The notes under the pieces were generated by a model. The model was not told the origin of the DNA. It did no database searches and worked only from the letters and a program-made list of their open reading frames with translations. Below, piece by piece: positions 61,169 to 64,000 of a stretch of DNA of 64,000 bases; position 1 is the stretch's first letter, and the number at the start of each line of letters is the position of its first letter. A program made the position numbers and the translations under genes. The DNA comes from Bryum argenteum (lineage: Eukaryota > Streptophyta > Bryopsida > Bryales > Bryaceae). The stretch covers positions 27,618,364 to 27,682,363 of the forward strand of contig CM073322.1 of the NCBI GenBank assembly GCA_037043015.1, written 5' to 3'.

Positions 61169-62303
61169 CCCCTACTGGCGAGCCTCGCCTCTAAGGGCGG
61201 GACAGTGGAGGACCTACGCCCCACTGCCCGCCCATACTTGCTGCCCGCATAAAATAATTCGGGAGTAAATTTGCCCCCTAATTTTTCGTTGTTGATGTCA
61301 CCAATGTCATCATGGGACACTTCCAAAGGTAAATCGGGGTCGCATATCCAATTCTCAAACTCAAAATTTGAAAAAAAATATTGTAAGGCTCCCAAAAATG
61401 CAAAAATCATATTTACCCAAATTTTTGCCGGGCAGCGAGTATGGGCGGGGAGTGGGGCGTAGGCCTTCCACTGTCCCACCCTTAGAGGCGAGGACTAGCG
61501 AGCAGCCTCGAAACAGCCAAAATTGCCCTATTTTCATGCAAGATGCAAATTTTTTGAATTTGACAAGTTTTGAAATATCTAAGAGTAGGATTCATTATTT
61601 AACTTGTACATGTATACCAAATTTTAGATTCAAATTCCTCACCATTTGTGTGATCTTGAATGTTCAAGGTTTAAACTAAAGTTTTTTTGTGTTGTAGAAT
61701 GGCAAAGTAATGTTTTAGGGGCCAAAAAAACCATTTTTGGTAGAATGTGTGGTTTGAGGCTCTTCAAATTCTTGTTCCTTGGTGAGTTAGGAACATGTCT
61801 GTGTAATTTTTACCCTCATATGACCTGTAAAACCTATAGAATTGCTTGATTATTCACACAGATGTATGCTAAATTCATATACAAAGGCCCATTTTTCAAC
61901 TATTATTGACGTAGGTAGAAAATTTTTGGAATGAAAATCCAAACGGTAAAATTAAGATCATGCCTTACTACATCTTCTCCATGTACAAAAACAAAACTTG
62001 GAAAAAAGAAAATCTTAGTATTTGGCAAGTTTTTGAAGTTTCTGCATTTAAGTCAATTTTGGCCAGATTTTGAGAATAAATGAGCACATACGGAAGTCCG
62101 AGAAAATTTGGCCAGATTCCAAATAGTGTTTTTAAACTTTGACCGTGAATATCATCTGAAGTATAAGGAATTTTGAAGCATAAGATGACTTTTTGGGAAG
62201 ACGTGGAAAAATTGTATAACTTGCAAAGGGTTTCAACTCATGCAATCTAAATAGTAATCCAAATGCAAAGCGACCCGATTTGGGCCTTACTCACCTTTAG
62301 GGG
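61169..62303. mobile_element. TTAA-flanked element, copy G, with nested insert
   Basis: 1135 bp with TTAA at 61165-61168 and 62304-62307. Left end CCCCTACTGGCGAG, right end inverse CCCCTAAAGGTGAG: 14 bp with three mismatches. The left arm is interrupted by a smaller hairpin element (61183-61493). Without that insert the element is about 815 bp. No transposase frame is present. Confidence 0.8.
61183..61493. mobile_element. Mutator-like MITE nested in copy G
   Basis: 311 bp with terminal inverted repeats of about 66 bp: left starts CCTCGCCTCTAAGGGCGGGA, right inverse starts CCTCGCCTCTAAGGGTGGGA. It is flanked by a 9-bp duplication with one mismatch, ACTGGCGAG (61174-61182) and ACTAGCGAG (61494-61502). 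Long inverted repeats with 9-bp target duplication are typical of Mutator-like elements. It has no coding capacity. Confidence 0.8.
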
Positions 62304-64000
62304 TTAAATTCTAGCTTGCATGCTTTGAATTTATCTCGATTCTTTGTCCTCCATTCTCAATGTATATCATTGACTATTGAAATTCGTCTCTACATGTAGG
62401 AGTCTTTTTCTATTCACATTTGTGTGCAATCTACCCACTCGTAGCGTTGTGTCTTTCCTAGAACGTATGATACATTGGAGGACAAAAATTGTTTATAATA
62501 AATTGATCTAGTGAAGGGCATGTTATTGCTAAAGTGATATAGCACCGGAATAGGAGTTGGGGGATAAGAATTGGGAACAGATGATGAGGAATTGTGAAAG
62601 GAAGGGTGCCAATCAATATCGGAGGACATGGAACCAAGAACAAGAGACAAGTTATTATTTTAGAAGAGCATAATGAATAGAACCAAAGGAATGGGAGACA
62701 TGGGATAATCTTCAAAAGTCCCAAATAAAGAGTTGCCATGTCGAGATGTAGGGGACCTTACTTGTTATTTTTAAAAGCTTGAGCACACATAGAAAATGCC
62801 TTTTAACCCTAAAAGACCTTGATGGGAGAAGAAAAAAATAAAAATAAAAAAGTAAAAAAAAATGGATGAAGGGCTGAAAACTTTGAAGAGCCATTAAATC
62901 CTCATGTTTATTGTAGTCTTGACAGAATCACTTGGATTGGCTTCCCTCTCAAGTCTACTTTGTGTGGTAAATATTGCATACCCATATAATGAAGTATGAC
63001 TTAGTAATGGCAATTTTGTTTTCGGCTTTCAAACATTATGCCTCTCTTTTTAGTATAAGACAACTCTGTCGAATCAAATGAAGGTTTTCAATGATTTTAC
63101 CACATAGGTACATTCTCAATATGGATTATAACAACTTCCTAGTTGAAGGATATTTGTTTCAAATAACTCTTGTATTGCATTTGCATGGAGGATTATAAAC
63201 CAAAAAAATGAAAAAGTACATGGTTTTTGTGGGGCTCTATCTTCAATTTTCACTAGATTCAATTTTATTTTTTATTTTTTATTTTTTGGAATGAGTTCCA
63301 ATTAAAGTCTGGTTTTTTTTTGCAGGTGAAAACCTCGACTTAATCAAAAATACTTTGAATATAATGCAAGGATTAAGTGCAATGGCTGTAATTTTGGACT
63401 AATTTTTGTTTGTTACTTTTTTTGGTAGTTTTACTATACCAAGGCTATAATCTGAGCCACAAAATTTCTTTAATGACTTATTGATTTCTTTATGATTGAT
63501 CTTAAAATGAAGGTGATCAACTTTCTATTTTAAGTTTTTTTTTATATATAATGTATCAGCACTTTTGATAGAATCCCCTCAACTATAAATTGGTTCGTAC
63601 CATCACATAAAATCAGTTTGTCTTGCTAAAGTCCAGTGAAGACTTTCAAAATTTATCCTCTACTATGGTCTCTTTTTTCTTTTGTCCTTTCAATGAAACA
63701 TATCCCGTGAGATTTCATATGACTTTACTATGGTCAAAGAGACCATCCCACGAATATGCCACGACTTTGACATTGTGCTATTTTTTGAACAAACATTATT
63801 GAACAAACATCAAGTGAAATGATGGTGCAACAACACAAGTTTCAATCAAGAAGTTATATATTGGAAACTTGAAGAAAAAGTTGTGATCGTGCAATGTAAT
63901 CCATGTACTCCATTCAGAAAGTTGGTGTAGTTTTTCACTTTGACCACCTCAATTACCATATCAATTCCACTTCAAAAATACAGTTGTTGCGTCCTTATAA
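62304..64000. other. AT-rich spacer with one possible element end
   Basis: TTAA at 62803-62806 followed by CCCTAAAAGACCTTGATGGG resembles the left end of copy F, but no partner end appears before the window ends. The rest is AT-rich with T and A runs and no supported gene. Confidence 0.4.

Noticed and set aside
1-64000. CRISPR arrays, bacterial operons, tRNA or rRNA genes
   Set aside because: Repeats present are plant-type minisatellites without spacer structure, and no complete tRNA or rRNA sequence was recognised.

Overview
The window looks like nuclear DNA of a land plant. Its genes have many short GT-AG introns. Several belong to plant families: a SUF4-type zinc-finger protein, an S-domain receptor-like kinase and a gar2-related protein. 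The spacers are AT-rich and full of small DNA transposons. A methyltransferase-like gene of bacterial type and an F-box-like gene I do not know from flowering plants lean towards a bryophyte or other non-seed plant. That is an inference, not a demonstrated assignment.

Layout. 1-2434: 3' part of a six-exon gene with the fold order of a beta-class DNA amino-methyltransferase but altered catalytic motifs. 3.2-3.8 kb: a Glu/Pro-rich reading frame of unknown nature. 5.5-8.4 kb: a duplicated spacer, then a damaged CACTA (En/Spm) transposase fragment followed by an 18-bp coding repeat. 12.4-15.2 kb: an F-box-like gene. 20.6-26.3 kb: a decayed multi-exon coding relic (minus) divergent from a SWIM-like fragment (plus). 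27.6-30.7 kb: La protein. 31.5-35.9 kb: COQ10. 36.9-39.4 kb (minus): S-domain receptor-like kinase lacking the catalytic Asp. 43.4-46.5 kb: SUF4-like gene. 48.4-50.5 kb: two copies of a repeat with 26-bp arrays around a short exon-like frame. 52.3-54.0 kb: 5' part of a conserved plant membrane-protein gene, followed by a Tc1-like transposon at 54.5-56.1 kb. 56.9-60.1 kb (minus): complete seven-exon gar2-related gene.

The unifying feature is a family of small non-autonomous elements flanked by TTAA, starting CCCCTAA or CCCTTAA and ending in the inverse. There are six with both ends (about 11.0, 12.0, 16.3, 41.9, 47.0 and 61.2 kb) and several partial ones. They share an internal 14-mer and a subterminal palindrome. 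TTAA targets with CCYT-type ends are the hallmark of the piggyBac superfamily. I see no piggyBac transposase here. One member carries a nested Mutator-like element with a 9-bp target duplication, and another sits in the loop of a 19-bp hairpin. A tRNA-derived SINE with target duplications lies at 41.4 kb.

The exon models of La, COQ10, SUF4, the kinase and the gar2-related gene were built by hand from frame continuity and GT-AG sites. Each gives an uninterrupted frame whose length is divisible by three. The genes do not form an obvious pathway; they look like ordinary housekeeping and signalling genes set in transposon-rich spacer.
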